The notes beneath the pieces are model-generated. The model made no database searches. It saw nothing but the letters and a program-made list of their open reading frames with translations, and was not told the origin of the DNA. A stretch of DNA of 17,832 nt, taken from the NCBI GenBank assembly GCA_027327845.1, contig DAHVYC010000003.1:1-17832 (forward strand). Direction: 5' to 3'. This stretch comes from Candidatus Nomurabacteria bacterium. Lineage in GTDB: Bacteria; Patescibacteriota; Minisyncoccia; Phycocordibacterales; UBA9973. Of the stretch, positions 1-6,396 are shown piece after piece. Made by a program: the position numbers and the translations under genes. Positions within the stretch are counted from its first letter, which is position 1, and the number at the start of each line of letters is the position of its first letter.

Positions 1-2
1 CT

Positions 3-149
3 ACTTTAAATATAAATTCTATGATTCTTTTTGAAAAAAGTATTAATTTTATTTTAAAAGAAGAAAATGGAATTTATTTTTTTAATTTAAAGTTTAAAAA
101 TCAGAAAGATACCGAAGGTACCTTCAGTATTAGAAAAATTGAGAGATAA
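3..149 (+). CDS. 3' end of an unidentified gene (partial)
   Basis: An open frame enters from the left edge and ends at TAA 147-149, giving about 48 residues that end in FSIRKIER. The peptide is rich in Lys, Phe, Asn and Ile, with alternating polar and hydrophobic residues that could form a beta-rich C-terminal domain, but I recognise no family. An ATG at 21 could make it a very short ORF, but a gene running in from outside is more natural because the frame stays open to the edge and a terminator hairpin follows 11 bases after the stop. Function unknown. Confidence 0.45.
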   Translation, partial: TLNINSMILFEKSINFILKEENGIYFFNLKFKNQKDTEGTFSIRKIER

Positions 150-160
150 ATCACTACAGC

Positions 161-190
161 GCCGAGGCATTAAGCCTCGGCATTTTCATT
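161..190 (+). terminator. Rho-independent-type terminator after the left-edge gene
   Basis: Perfect 8-bp GC-rich inverted repeat (GCCGAGGC 161-168, GCCTCGGC 174-181) with a 5-base loop, followed on the plus strand by a T-rich run (attttcattt). The tail suits plus-strand termination. It lies between convergent genes, so it may also slow transcription arriving from the minus-strand ATP-grasp gene, although the minus-side tail is not T-rich. Confidence 0.7.
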
Positions 191-1398
191 TATTCTGTTT
201 TAGATTCCGGCATTACGAGATCCCAGAGTTTGCCGGCGACGTTGTTTGGGCGGCCGAAAAGGGGATAATGATGCAAATCTATAAAGGGGAGTGAGTTGCA
301 TTCTATGATTCCGCAATGCTGTTCGGTATACCACGGCTCTTCTATCCTCTCTATTATAAGATCCACTCCCACCAACGGATCATCAAGATATGCTCCCAGT
401 TTCTCCAGCATTTTCACATTTTCCGGATGAATCATTTCTGTCACTTCCGTGGTCGTGCCCCCTATGCCTCGGCTTGTCTTTTGCGAGAAAGTCACCACTC
501 TGCCTTTCTCCGGAATGTCATTCATGCCTATACCTTCACGTTTCAGTTCTATTTCCGCGTCCGGGTCGATGACTATTTTATGGAATATCGGGCCGTTTCT
601 CTCCGGCCTTTCATTTTCCTTATCGAACAATTCTTGCAGAGTATGCACTCCATCTCCTATTACTTCCGGCTGGTCGCGCCTTACCACGCCTACCAATTTC
701 CCTCCGACTAACGTCGCCCTGAAAAGATAGCCACGCAATTCTTCTTCTATCACTACCAGAGGAGACAATTTTTTAGCCTTCCTAACTCCATAGACGAGTT
801 TTTCCGGAGTATCTATGTGTATGAGCGTATGGCGAGAGCGAGATCCTAAGTTTGGCTTAGTGATAACCGGTTTTTGTATGGAATTAAAAATCTGAAGCGC
901 TTTTTTCTTTGTAAAAGCAGTTCCGCCTTTGGCCACCGGCAGTCCCTCTTTTATAAATTTTTCTTTCATTATGCCTTTGTTGTCCATCCATTTTAGAGAT
1001 CCTGACTCCGTATAATCCGGCCTAGGCAATCCATCGAAGGTTATCGTCTTGCTTGCCCCGCCTGTGCGTGGGCCCTTATACTCGGCGATGAAAGCATCTC
1101 TTATCGGACCCATTTTGAATTCACGTATTTTGATCCCGCGTCTCTCTCCTTCTTCCCAGAAGCACTTTGAGCGGAGAGAATCTTTTCCATCTGGTTCATT
1201 TGAGAATTTAGCCAGTCCGAGAAAAACCATAGTTTTCATAAAAGGCGCGGAGGTTTTGTCGGATATTGCTTCAGCCGTGTTCCTAAAAATTTTTTCTAAA
1301 AAATCGAAAAACGGATCGCCTATGTAGCTTAATACCACGGATAAATAAGCGACAAAATGTATTTCCTGCGCCGGTTCGCAATCTTTGCAATGTTTCAT
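190..1398 (-). CDS. ATP-grasp ligase, cyanophycin synthetase/GshF-like
   Basis: A 402-residue protein with an ATP-grasp fold in its C-terminal two thirds. ATP-grasp enzymes join a carboxylate to an amine or thiol through an acyl-phosphate. Visible signs are the nucleotide-binding strand KPVITKPNLGSRSRH (176-190, candidate Lys181), the VIEEEL strand (216-221), the segment RDQPEVIGDGVHTLQEL (241-257), which resembles the cyanophycin synthetase and GshF grasp domain, and the metal-binding strand IIECNSLPFIDLHHYP (364-379, candidate ligands Glu366 and Asn368). The N-terminal about 130 residues contain CxxC (C4, C7) and match nothing I know. There is no Mur-ligase domain, so it is not a full cyanophycin synthetase. 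The substrate cannot be told; a small peptide or amino-acid conjugate is likely. It lies 19 bases downstream of proA but has its own promoter. Confidence 0.75.
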   Translation of the reverse strand: MKHCKDCEPAQEIHFVAYLSVVLSYIGDPFFDFLEKIFRNTAEAISDKTSAPFMKTMVFLGLAKFSNEPDGKDSLRSKCFWEEGERRGIKIREFKMGPIRDAFIAEYKGPRTGGASKTITFDGLPRPDYTESGSLKWMDNKGIMKEKFIKEGLPVAKGGTAFTKKKALQIFNSIQKPVITKPNLGSRSRHTLIHIDTPEKLVYGVRKAKKLSPLVVIEEELRGYLFRATLVGGKLVGVVRRDQPEVIGDGVHTLQELFDKENERPERNGPIFHKIVIDPDAEIELKREGIGMNDIPEKGRVVTFSQKTSRGIGGTTTEVTEMIHPENVKMLEKLGAYLDDPLVGVDLIIERIEEPWYTEQHCGIIECNSLPFIDLHHYPLFGRPNNVAGKLWDLVMPESKTE

Positions 1399-1404
1399 AT
1401 AAAG

Positions 1405-1415
1405 CTATTATAGCA
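1405..1415 (-). promoter_or_regulatory. Extended -10 promoter for the ATP-grasp gene
   Basis: The minus strand reads TGCTATAAT: a perfect TATAAT (1407-1412) with the TG of an extended -10. No convincing -35 is seen. The -10 ends only eight bases before the ATG at 1398, so transcription would start at or next to the start codon, giving a leaderless or nearly leaderless mRNA. The gene can therefore be expressed apart from the proBCA operon upstream. Confidence 0.5.
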
Positions 1416-1417
1416 GA

Positions 1418-2674
1418 TTATTTTCTAACACTGTATTTTCCGGAAACGAGCCACTTATAAGTGGTCATTTCTTTCGGGCCCATTGGCCCACGAGCATGCA
1501 ATTTACTGGTGGAGATGCCTATCTCCGAGCCGAGTCCGAAGATTGCTCCGTCGGAGAACCTAGTAGAGGCGTTTACATATACCGTGGCTGCATCTATCTC
1601 TTTCAAAAATCTTTCAGCATTCTTTTTATTCTCAGTGAGTATAGCCTCGGAATGGTGAGAAGAATATTTTTTGATAAACCTTAGAGCTTCATTAAAATCC
1701 GAGACGATTTTCACAGACATTTTCAAGCTCAAAAATTCTTTACCAAAATCAGATTCCTGTGCTCTCCTTAAAAGTTTAACCGGATAAACTTTTTCCAAGA
1801 TTTTATAGCTCTTGCTGTCGGCGAAAATTTCCACATCTTTTTTAGAAAGCAATTGAGCCATCTTTGGAATGAATTTTTCTGATATTTTTTCGTGTATCAC
1901 GGCCGTATCAAGTGCGTTGCAAACGCTTGGGCGCTCCGTTTTGGCGTTGAAAATAATTTTTGCTGAATTATCTAGTTTTGCGCTCTCATCTACGAAAGTA
2001 TGGCATACTCCCGCTCCCGTCTCGATGACCGGCACAATGGCGTTTTCCCTGACGAATTTTATGAGTCTTTCGCTCCCGCGGGGGACTATGAGGTCTATCC
2101 ATCCATCAGCGGATATTATGCTTTCTGCCGCGTTTTTTATCTTTGGGTCTATTAGCTGTACCGCTTCCTTGCTTACCCTGGACTCTTCCAGGGATTTCTG
2201 TATAAGTTTATGAAGAGCTAAAGAGCTTTCCCTGGCTTCTTTTCCTCCTTTGAGTACTGCGACATTGCCTGATTTTATACATATGGCTGCCACATCCGTC
2301 GTAACATTCGGGCGTGATTCATATATTACAGCCACCACTCCTAGAGGCACTCTTTTCTTTTTTATTTCTATGCCTGGCCCTTTTCTTTCATCGAAGATTT
2401 CTCCTATAGGGTCTGGCATTTTTGAAAGATTATTTATTTCTTTTATCATTCCTTCTATGCGTTTATCATTCAATACCAAGCGGTCATACATCGGGTCGTC
2501 TTTCTTCATCCTTTTCAAGTCTTTTGTATTTGCCGAGAGTATGGATTTTTTATTTTTTTTAATAAGGCGTGCAAGGTTTTTCAAAATTTTATTTCTTTTT
2601 GAGAGTGAAAGGAGTCCGAATGTTTCCTCGGCCGCTTTTGCATTTTTTAATTGTTTCAATATTTTTTTATCCAT
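1418..2674 (-). CDS. proA: Gamma-glutamyl phosphate reductase (ProA)
   Basis: Second enzyme of proline synthesis: NADPH-dependent reduction of gamma-glutamyl phosphate to glutamate semialdehyde, which cyclises to pyrroline-5-carboxylate. The 418 residues match the family's usual length. Recognisable blocks are VPLGVVAVIYESRPNVT (109-125), the IKSGNVAVLKGGKEA stretch (133-147), PRGSERLI (198-205), ETGAGVCH (218-225), the catalytic cysteine in RPSVCNALDT (Cys252), and a C-terminal segment with GAIFGLGSEIGIST and HARGPMG. It is an aldehyde-dehydrogenase-superfamily enzyme in the cytoplasm. The start lies four bases after the proC stop, so translation is probably coupled. No Shine-Dalgarno is visible. 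All key residues are present and the enzyme looks functional. Confidence 0.97.
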   Translation of the reverse strand: MDKKILKQLKNAKAAEETFGLLSLSKRNKILKNLARLIKKNKKSILSANTKDLKRMKKDDPMYDRLVLNDKRIEGMIKEINNLSKMPDPIGEIFDERKGPGIEIKKKRVPLGVVAVIYESRPNVTTDVAAICIKSGNVAVLKGGKEARESSLALHKLIQKSLEESRVSKEAVQLIDPKIKNAAESIISADGWIDLIVPRGSERLIKFVRENAIVPVIETGAGVCHTFVDESAKLDNSAKIIFNAKTERPSVCNALDTAVIHEKISEKFIPKMAQLLSKKDVEIFADSKSYKILEKVYPVKLLRRAQESDFGKEFLSLKMSVKIVSDFNEALRFIKKYSSHHSEAILTENKKNAERFLKEIDAATVYVNASTRFSDGAIFGLGSEIGISTSKLHARGPMGPKEMTTYKWLVSGKYSVRK

Positions 2675-2678
2675 ATAT

Positions 2679-3422
2679 TTACTTGCTTAACTCTTTTGCT
2701 CTCCTATAAGCGGAGGATACGGCATCTTGCACTGTTTTTTTAAGTTGTTTTTTCTCCAGGGCTTGGAGGGCAGCCTCGGTCGTTCCGCCTTTTGATGCCA
2801 CTTTCTCTACCAATGAAGAATAATCAGTCTCCTTGCTTAAAATAGCGGAAGCCGAGAAAGTTTTTGATACGAGTCTTTGCACCTCTTTTTTAGTGAGTCC
2901 TATTTTTTTTCCGGCTTCTGTCAGATACTTCGCAAATATGAAGAAATATGCCGGCCCGCTTCCGGATATGGCTGTTACTTTATTTAAATCATCTTCATTT
3001 TTTACTTCAAAATTATCGGTTATTTTATCTATGAAATTTTTTACTTTTTTCTTTTCTCCGGCGGATAGATTTGCACTTTTCCATGCGGCGATACCGTACC
3101 CTACAGAGAGTCCCAAATTCGGCATCATTCTTACTATCTTTTGGTGTGAGGAGAGTCGATGAATTTTTTCTATAGATACTCCTGCCATTATGGAAATCAA
3201 GATGGTTTTTTTGTTTAATCCCTTCATTTTGAGGTCTTCTATGGCTTCTTTTGCGTTTTGCGGTTTTATTGACAAGATTACAAAATCCGAGTTTTTTATT
3301 TCCGCATATTCTTTCTTCTCTATATCAACGATAAAAATCTTGATGGATTTGTCCTTCTTTAATGCATTGCCTATGGCTCTCCCCATAGTGCCGAATCCTA
3401 TGATTGTTACTTTTGTGATCAT
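2679..3422 (-). CDS. proC: Pyrroline-5-carboxylate reductase (ProC)
   Basis: Last step of proline synthesis: NAD(P)H-dependent reduction of pyrroline-5-carboxylate to proline. The 247 residues are slightly short for the family (about 260-280). The N-terminus has the Rossmann fingerprint IIGFGTMGRA (7-16). Further family blocks are VRMMPNLGLSVGYG (97-110), AISGSGPAYFF (151-161) and the C-terminal signature KGGTTEAALQALE (211-223), followed by DAVSSAYRRAKEL. Its ATG overlaps the proB TGA as ATGA, a classic coupled junction, and proA follows four bases after its stop. With proB and proA, it completes the glutamate-to-proline route. Confidence 0.96.
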   Translation of the reverse strand: MITKVTIIGFGTMGRAIGNALKKDKSIKIFIVDIEKKEYAEIKNSDFVILSIKPQNAKEAIEDLKMKGLNKKTILISIMAGVSIEKIHRLSSHQKIVRMMPNLGLSVGYGIAAWKSANLSAGEKKKVKNFIDKITDNFEVKNEDDLNKVTAISGSGPAYFFIFAKYLTEAGKKIGLTKKEVQRLVSKTFSASAILSKETDYSSLVEKVASKGGTTEAALQALEKKQLKKTVQDAVSSAYRRAKELSK

Positions 3423-4174
3423 TTCTTTTTAGCTATAAATCTGGTGCCAGGGAAATTTTTACCCAGAGCTTTCATTATTATACCTTTTTCTTTGCCGTTT
3501 CCGATCAAAGTTTCCACTCCGCCTGAGGTGGCGTATTTTGCAGCTTGTATTTTTGAATGCATTCCTCCCATGCCCAAGAGTGATTTGCCCGAAGAACAGG
3601 AATTTTCTATTTTGGAGTTAATTTCAGAAACTTTTTTTATCAACTTCGCATTTTTATCTTGATCGGGGTTTTTGGTATGTAGGCCGTTTTGATTGGTGAG
3701 TATAAGAAGTTTGTCTGCCTTAAGTCCCACGGCAACTTTAGCTGAAAGTCCGTCGTTGTCTCCTATAGTGAGGTCTTCCGTTTTCATGACATCGTTCTCA
3801 TTTATTATTGGAAGTATTTTATGAGCCAGCATGGCCTTTATGTTTGAGACGAAATTACTGAAACGTTCCTTGTTGGTGAAATCATCGCTTATTATAAGTA
3901 TCTGTCCGATCTGTACTTTATGTTTTTTTGCTTCGCGTATATAGTCGTGCATTAAAAGCGGTTGGCCTATAGCGGCGGCGATTTTCTTGCGGTGCGGGTT
4001 GGAAAAGGGAATATTGGGAAGGCCTGCACCTATTGCTCCGGAGGAGACCAATACTATTTCAACCCCTCTTTTTACAAGGTAAGATATATCTTTCATCAGA
4101 CCGGCTATTTTTTTCTGGCTTAAACCATTTTCACCGGCTATGACCTGGGTGCCTACTTTTATTACTATCCTCAT
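3419..4174 (-). CDS. proB: Glutamate 5-kinase, single-domain form (ProB)
   Basis: First and normally feedback-controlled step of proline synthesis: ATP-dependent phosphorylation of glutamate. The 251 residues form an amino-acid-kinase domain: IKVGTQV (5-11), the oxyanion-hole region VSSGAIGAG (43-51), IGQPLLMHDY (69-78), IINENDV (123-129), GDNDGLSA (138-145) and GMGGMHSKI (201-209). The sequence ends with the kinase domain; the C-terminal PUA domain found in the common long form (about 367 residues) is absent. PUA-less ProB is known, so this is probably natural, not a truncation. It is the promoter-proximal gene of proB-proC-proA. The alternative of an acetylglutamate kinase is disfavoured by the GDNDGLSA block and the neighbours. 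Confidence 0.95.
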   Translation of the reverse strand: MRIVIKVGTQVIAGENGLSQKKIAGLMKDISYLVKRGVEIVLVSSGAIGAGLPNIPFSNPHRKKIAAAIGQPLLMHDYIREAKKHKVQIGQILIISDDFTNKERFSNFVSNIKAMLAHKILPIINENDVMKTEDLTIGDNDGLSAKVAVGLKADKLLILTNQNGLHTKNPDQDKNAKLIKKVSEINSKIENSCSSGKSLLGMGGMHSKIQAAKYATSGGVETLIGNGKEKGIIMKALGKNFPGTRFIAKKK

Positions 4175-4182
4175 AGGATTAA

Positions 4183-4211
4183 ATACTATATTAATATGGA
4201 GTATTTTACAA
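4183..4211 (-). promoter_or_regulatory. Candidate proBCA promoter
   Basis: On the minus strand a TATAGT (4185-4190, one mismatch to TATAAT) lies ten bases before the proB ATG. A TTGTAA (4206-4211) lies 15 bases upstream, which is shorter than ideal. The position, at the head of the operon and giving a very short leader, supports it; the -35 match is weak. Confidence 0.35.
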
Positions 4212-4219
4212 TACCACTA

Positions 4220-4247
4220 TTGACATGTCTTTTTATAAATGCATAAT
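4220..4247 (+). promoter_or_regulatory. Sigma70-like promoter reading into the proB/comF gap
   Basis: Perfect TTGACA (4220-4225), 16-base spacer, then CATAAT (4242-4247, one mismatch). This is the best -35/-10 pair in the window, yet no annotated plus-strand gene follows before 5248. It points into a roughly 190-base interval holding a possible small ORF and ending in a hairpin, so it may drive a small RNA or a small mRNA. Confidence 0.45.
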
Positions 4248-4307
4248 GAGAGGATAATTTTGTTCCACCTTAATTAACCAAAAAAATCAAATAATCCGGA
4301 GTCTGTC

Positions 4308-4394
4308 ATGGCAACTACTTTTCTCGCGTGTTATTTTCTACCCATAATTCTCGGCAAGTTAGTTATTAGAGAGCCGAGATCTAAGGTAAAATAA
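4308..4394 (+). CDS. Possible 28-residue membrane microprotein
   Basis: ATG 4308 to TAA 4392-4394 encodes 28 residues: a hydrophobic N-terminal run of about 18 residues (TTFLACYFLPIILGKLVI) followed by a basic tail (REPRSKVK), the pattern of a single-pass membrane peptide with a positive-inside C-terminus. GGAG (4298-4301) sits six bases before the ATG, the only well-placed Shine-Dalgarno seen for any plus-strand start here, and a promoter candidate lies about 60 bases upstream. Against it: the length is near chance, other genes here do not use Shine-Dalgarno sites, and no homologue is known to me. The region may instead be an untranslated RNA. Confidence 0.25.
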   Translation: MATTFLACYFLPIILGKLVIREPRSKVK

Positions 4395-4418
4395 GAGTTT
4401 AGTAATAAATTTTTCCAA

Positions 4419-4443
4419 AGCCGTCACATAATTTGTGACGGCT
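4419..4443 (-). terminator. Terminator hairpin downstream of comF
   Basis: Perfect 10-bp inverted repeat (AGCCGTCACA 4419-4428 with TGTGACGGCT 4434-4443) and a 5-base loop. It begins nine bases after the comF stop. On the minus strand it is followed by TTTGG then an AT-rich run, a modest terminator tail. On the plus strand the tail is poorer (ggctcgtttct), but the stem could also end a transcript from the promoter at 4220. Confidence 0.6.
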
Positions 4444-4452
4444 GGCTCGTTT

Positions 4453-5169
4453 CTAGTGAGCAATAGTAAAAGCGATCACTTTTCTGGCGCCGTTTTCTTT
4501 TAGAATTTTTCTTGCTTCGTTTAAGGTGGCTCCGGTAGTGGTCACATCATCTATCAGTATCACATTTTTCTTTTCCAAGAGTTCTCTATTTTTTACCACG
4601 AAAGTTCCGGACAAATTTTTTAATCTTTCTCTTCTGTCTTTTATATTTGCTTGATGTTCGGTCTCCTTTATTTTTATTAGGATGTTTTTTCCAATCTCAA
4701 GATAGACATTGGACGTCTCAAAAGACGTCCAATGTCTATCTTCTTTTCTTTCCTGATCTAATTTTACAAGTTCATTGCAGATGAGTTCCGCCTGATTGTA
4801 TCCACGCTCTCGATATCTTTTAGCGGACAGGGGAACGGGGATTAATATCGGTTCGCGAAAATTTTGCAAAACACTCAAATCGGAAAGTTCCTCTATTATT
4901 TTCCCGTAGATTACCAGAGCAAAAATTTTTGCCAAATTTCTCCTATTTTTATACTTGAGGAGCCAAATAGCTTTTTTGACTGGTATATGGCGGTAATCGA
5001 AGGCAGGAAATATCCATTCAGCGGATTCTCTCTCTGCCGAAGGGGAAGCACATAAGCAATCCGTACATAAATCGCATCCCTCCTTACCGCAGGACATACA
5101 TCTTGCCGGGAATACGACGTTTAAAAAATTATTCCAGAGGTTTCTTAATTTGATGTGTTTTTCCAACAT
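4453..5169 (-). CDS. comF: ComF-family phosphoribosyltransferase-like competence protein
   Basis: ComF/GntX-family protein of 238 residues, a typical length; the family is required for DNA uptake in naturally competent bacteria, where it supports handling of incoming single strands. The N-terminus carries a zinc-finger-like cluster CMSCGKEGCDLCTDC (Cys 24, 27, 32, 35, 38). Next come the family blocks PVPLSAKRYRERGYNQAELI (111-130) and RRERLKNLSGTF (179-190), and the PRPP-binding loop VILIDDVTTTGATLNEA (203-219). Residues 143-157 are encoded by a perfect 44-base palindrome and lie between NQAELICNELVKL and NILIKIKETEHQA, where other family members have only a short linker; they look like an in-frame insertion. 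The gene is divergent from pilM and shares its promoter region. No good Shine-Dalgarno is seen; AAGGGG lies too far upstream. Confidence 0.9.
   Translation of the reverse strand: MLEKHIKLRNLWNNFLNVVFPARCMSCGKEGCDLCTDCLCASPSAERESAEWIFPAFDYRHIPVKKAIWLLKYKNRRNLAKIFALVIYGKIIEELSDLSVLQNFREPILIPVPLSAKRYRERGYNQAELICNELVKLDQERKEDRHWTSFETSNVYLEIGKNILIKIKETEHQANIKDRRERLKNLSGTFVVKNRELLEKKNVILIDDVTTTGATLNEARKILKENGARKVIAFTIAH
4699..4742. repeat. Perfect 20-bp inverted repeat inside comF
   Basis: The arms at 4699-4718 and 4723-4742 are exact reverse complements, separated by four bases (CAAA). The core reads GACATTGGACGTCT on the plus strand. It stays in frame in comF and codes for the residues around RHWTSFETSN (145-154). 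Pairing stops sharply at both edges (C opposite C at 4698/4743). A perfect arm this long is not expected by chance or from coding constraint, and suggests a palindromic mobile or REP-like element inserted without breaking the gene. Confidence 0.85.
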
Positions 5170-5198
5170 AACAGACTATCTTTATCCCCTTAGTGCAG

Positions 5199-5231
5199 TT
5201 TATAATAATGTTCCATTGTGCTATAATTATA
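5199..5231. promoter_or_regulatory. Overlapping divergent promoters for pilM and comF
   Basis: Plus strand: TTTATA (5199-5204), 17-base spacer, TGC plus perfect TATAAT (5222-5227, extended -10), 20 bases before the pilM ATG. Minus strand: another perfect TATAAT (plus coordinates 5226-5231), overlapping the first by two bases and pointing at comF, about 56 bases from its ATG. The two -10s sit inside a near-palindrome GTGCTATAATTATAAGCAC (5218-5236), which would also suit a dimeric regulator. A second comF -10 candidate, TATAAA, lies at about 5198-5203 on the minus strand. Confidence 0.55.
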
Positions 5232-5247
5232 AGCACGATTTTAAAAA

Positions 5248-6375
5248 ATGAGTAATTTATTTAAAAACATTCTGCCAAAATTAAGCTTCTTGAACAAAGG
5301 AGACGGAGACAGTGCTCTAGGTATAGATATAGGATCTTCGGCTATAAAAATAGTAGAAATAAAAAAAAGGAAAGGCAAGGCTGTACTTGAGACATACGGC
5401 GCTATTTCCCTCGGGCCTTATGCTGAAACGGAAGTCGGAAGAGTCACAAATCTTCCCATTGAGAAAGTAGTGCAAGCGCTGAAGGAAGTCCTGAAACAGT
5501 CCGGAGTCACCACATCTTCCTCCGCTCTTTCCATACCGGTGCAATCTAGCCTCATCTTTACCATTTCACTTCCTCCGCAAGTGAAAGAGTCCGATATACC
5601 TACTATCGTCCCGACGGAAGCGAGGAAGTATATTCCTCTTCCTATCACAGAAGTATCTCTGGACTATTTTATTCTCCCGGAAAAAGAGCCGACGTTTGAA
5701 GAAATGAATAATCCCGAAGCGGTATCCATCCCTACTTCAAATACCGAAGTTCTGGTGGTGGCGATTCAGAATGATGCCGTATCGAAATTCAGATCAATAG
5801 TCTCCGAGAGCAATTTGGATGCCGGATTTTTCGAAATTGAAACTTTTTCTTCGGTAAGGGCAAACTTCGAGCACGAGCTTTCCTTGGTGCTTTTGATGGA
5901 TTTCGGCGCTTCAAGCACCAAACTCACTTTGGTGGAATTCGGCATGGTAAAAGGACATCATACTATAAATAGGGGAGGAGCTGAGATCACAGCCTCTATC
6001 GCGGAATCTCTCTCTATACCTTTCGATAAAGCTGAGGAAATGAAAAAAGAATACGGGCTGTTTGAAAACCCTACTGAAAAAAGCTTAGCGGATATCATAA
6101 AGGTTCATATAGACTACATTTTTTCCGAGACCAATAATGTGCTTTTGGGTTACGAAAGAAAATATAACAAAACCATAAGCAAGGTCATATTTACCGGAGG
6201 CGGCGCGATGCTAAAAGGTCTCAAAGAAGTGGCTTCCGGTAGTTTTAAGGCCGATATAGAGACAGGACATCCGTTTTCTAAAGTAGGTGCTCCGGAATTT
6301 CTAAACAAAGTTCTTGAGACTACAGGCCCTGAATTCGCTATTGCCCTTGGTTTGGCCTTGCGAAGATTGCAATAA
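5248..6375 (+). CDS. pilM: Type IV pilus assembly ATP-binding protein PilM
   Basis: Actin-like, FtsA-related cytoplasmic protein that docks on the N-terminal tail of PilN and links the inner-membrane platform to the motor. The 375 residues have the expected length. Phosphate-1 loop LGIDIGSSAIKIVEI (24-38), the family segment IPTIVPTEARKYIPLPITEVSLDY (within 117-140), phosphate-2 loop LLMDFGASSTKLTLV (215-229) and the adenosine loop FTGGGAMLKGL (315-325) are all intact. It is the first gene of the pilus operon, transcribed from the divergent extended -10 promoter; the predicted leader is only about 13 bases, AT-rich and without Shine-Dalgarno. PilN follows after 21 bases. Confidence 0.95.
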   Translation: MSNLFKNILPKLSFLNKGDGDSALGIDIGSSAIKIVEIKKRKGKAVLETYGAISLGPYAETEVGRVTNLPIEKVVQALKEVLKQSGVTTSSSALSIPVQSSLIFTISLPPQVKESDIPTIVPTEARKYIPLPITEVSLDYFILPEKEPTFEEMNNPEAVSIPTSNTEVLVVAIQNDAVSKFRSIVSESNLDAGFFEIETFSSVRANFEHELSLVLLMDFGASSTKLTLVEFGMVKGHHTINRGGAEITASIAESLSIPFDKAEEMKKEYGLFENPTEKSLADIIKVHIDYIFSETNNVLLGYERKYNKTISKVIFTGGGAMLKGLKEVASGSFKADIETGHPFSKVGAPEFLNKVLETTGPEFAIALGLALRRLQ

Positions 6376-6396
6376 GTGTGAGATAATATATAGGGA

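Larger units (their letters stand above)
4248..4443 (+). other. Gap between proB and comF: possible small transcription unit
   Basis: This 277-base gap (4175-4452) contains no long ORF, tRNA signature or SRP/tmRNA core that I recognise. It holds the plus promoter at 4220-4247, the small ORF at 4308-4394, a 7-bp inverted repeat (TCTCGGC 4349-4355 with GCCGAGA 4373-4379) and the perfect hairpin at 4419-4443. Promoter, structured body and terminal hairpin together resemble a small RNA gene of about 190 bases. Expression is inferred only. Confidence 0.3.

Noticed and set aside
114..125. Perfect 12-base palindrome GAAGGTACCTTC at the end of the left-edge gene
   Set aside because: Short, loopless and inside a coding frame; no partner element or conserved context. 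Likely chance.
316..1327. Several plus-strand ORFs of 60-131 codons opposite the ATP-grasp gene
   Set aside because: Mirror frames of a well-supported minus-strand gene; low-complexity or Ser/Phe/Leu-rich translations without family features. Similar shadows opposite proA, proC, proB, pilB and pilC were dismissed for the same reason.
2176..2193. Inverted repeat CCCTGG/CCAGGG in proA
   Set aside because: Only 6 bp, and it encodes a normal part of ProA (LEESRV) without disturbing the protein; not comparable with the comF palindrome.
4248..4452. tRNA, SRP RNA, tmRNA or 6S RNA in the proB/comF gap
   Set aside because: No T-loop motif, acceptor stem, SRP tetraloop core or other class signature was found on either strand.
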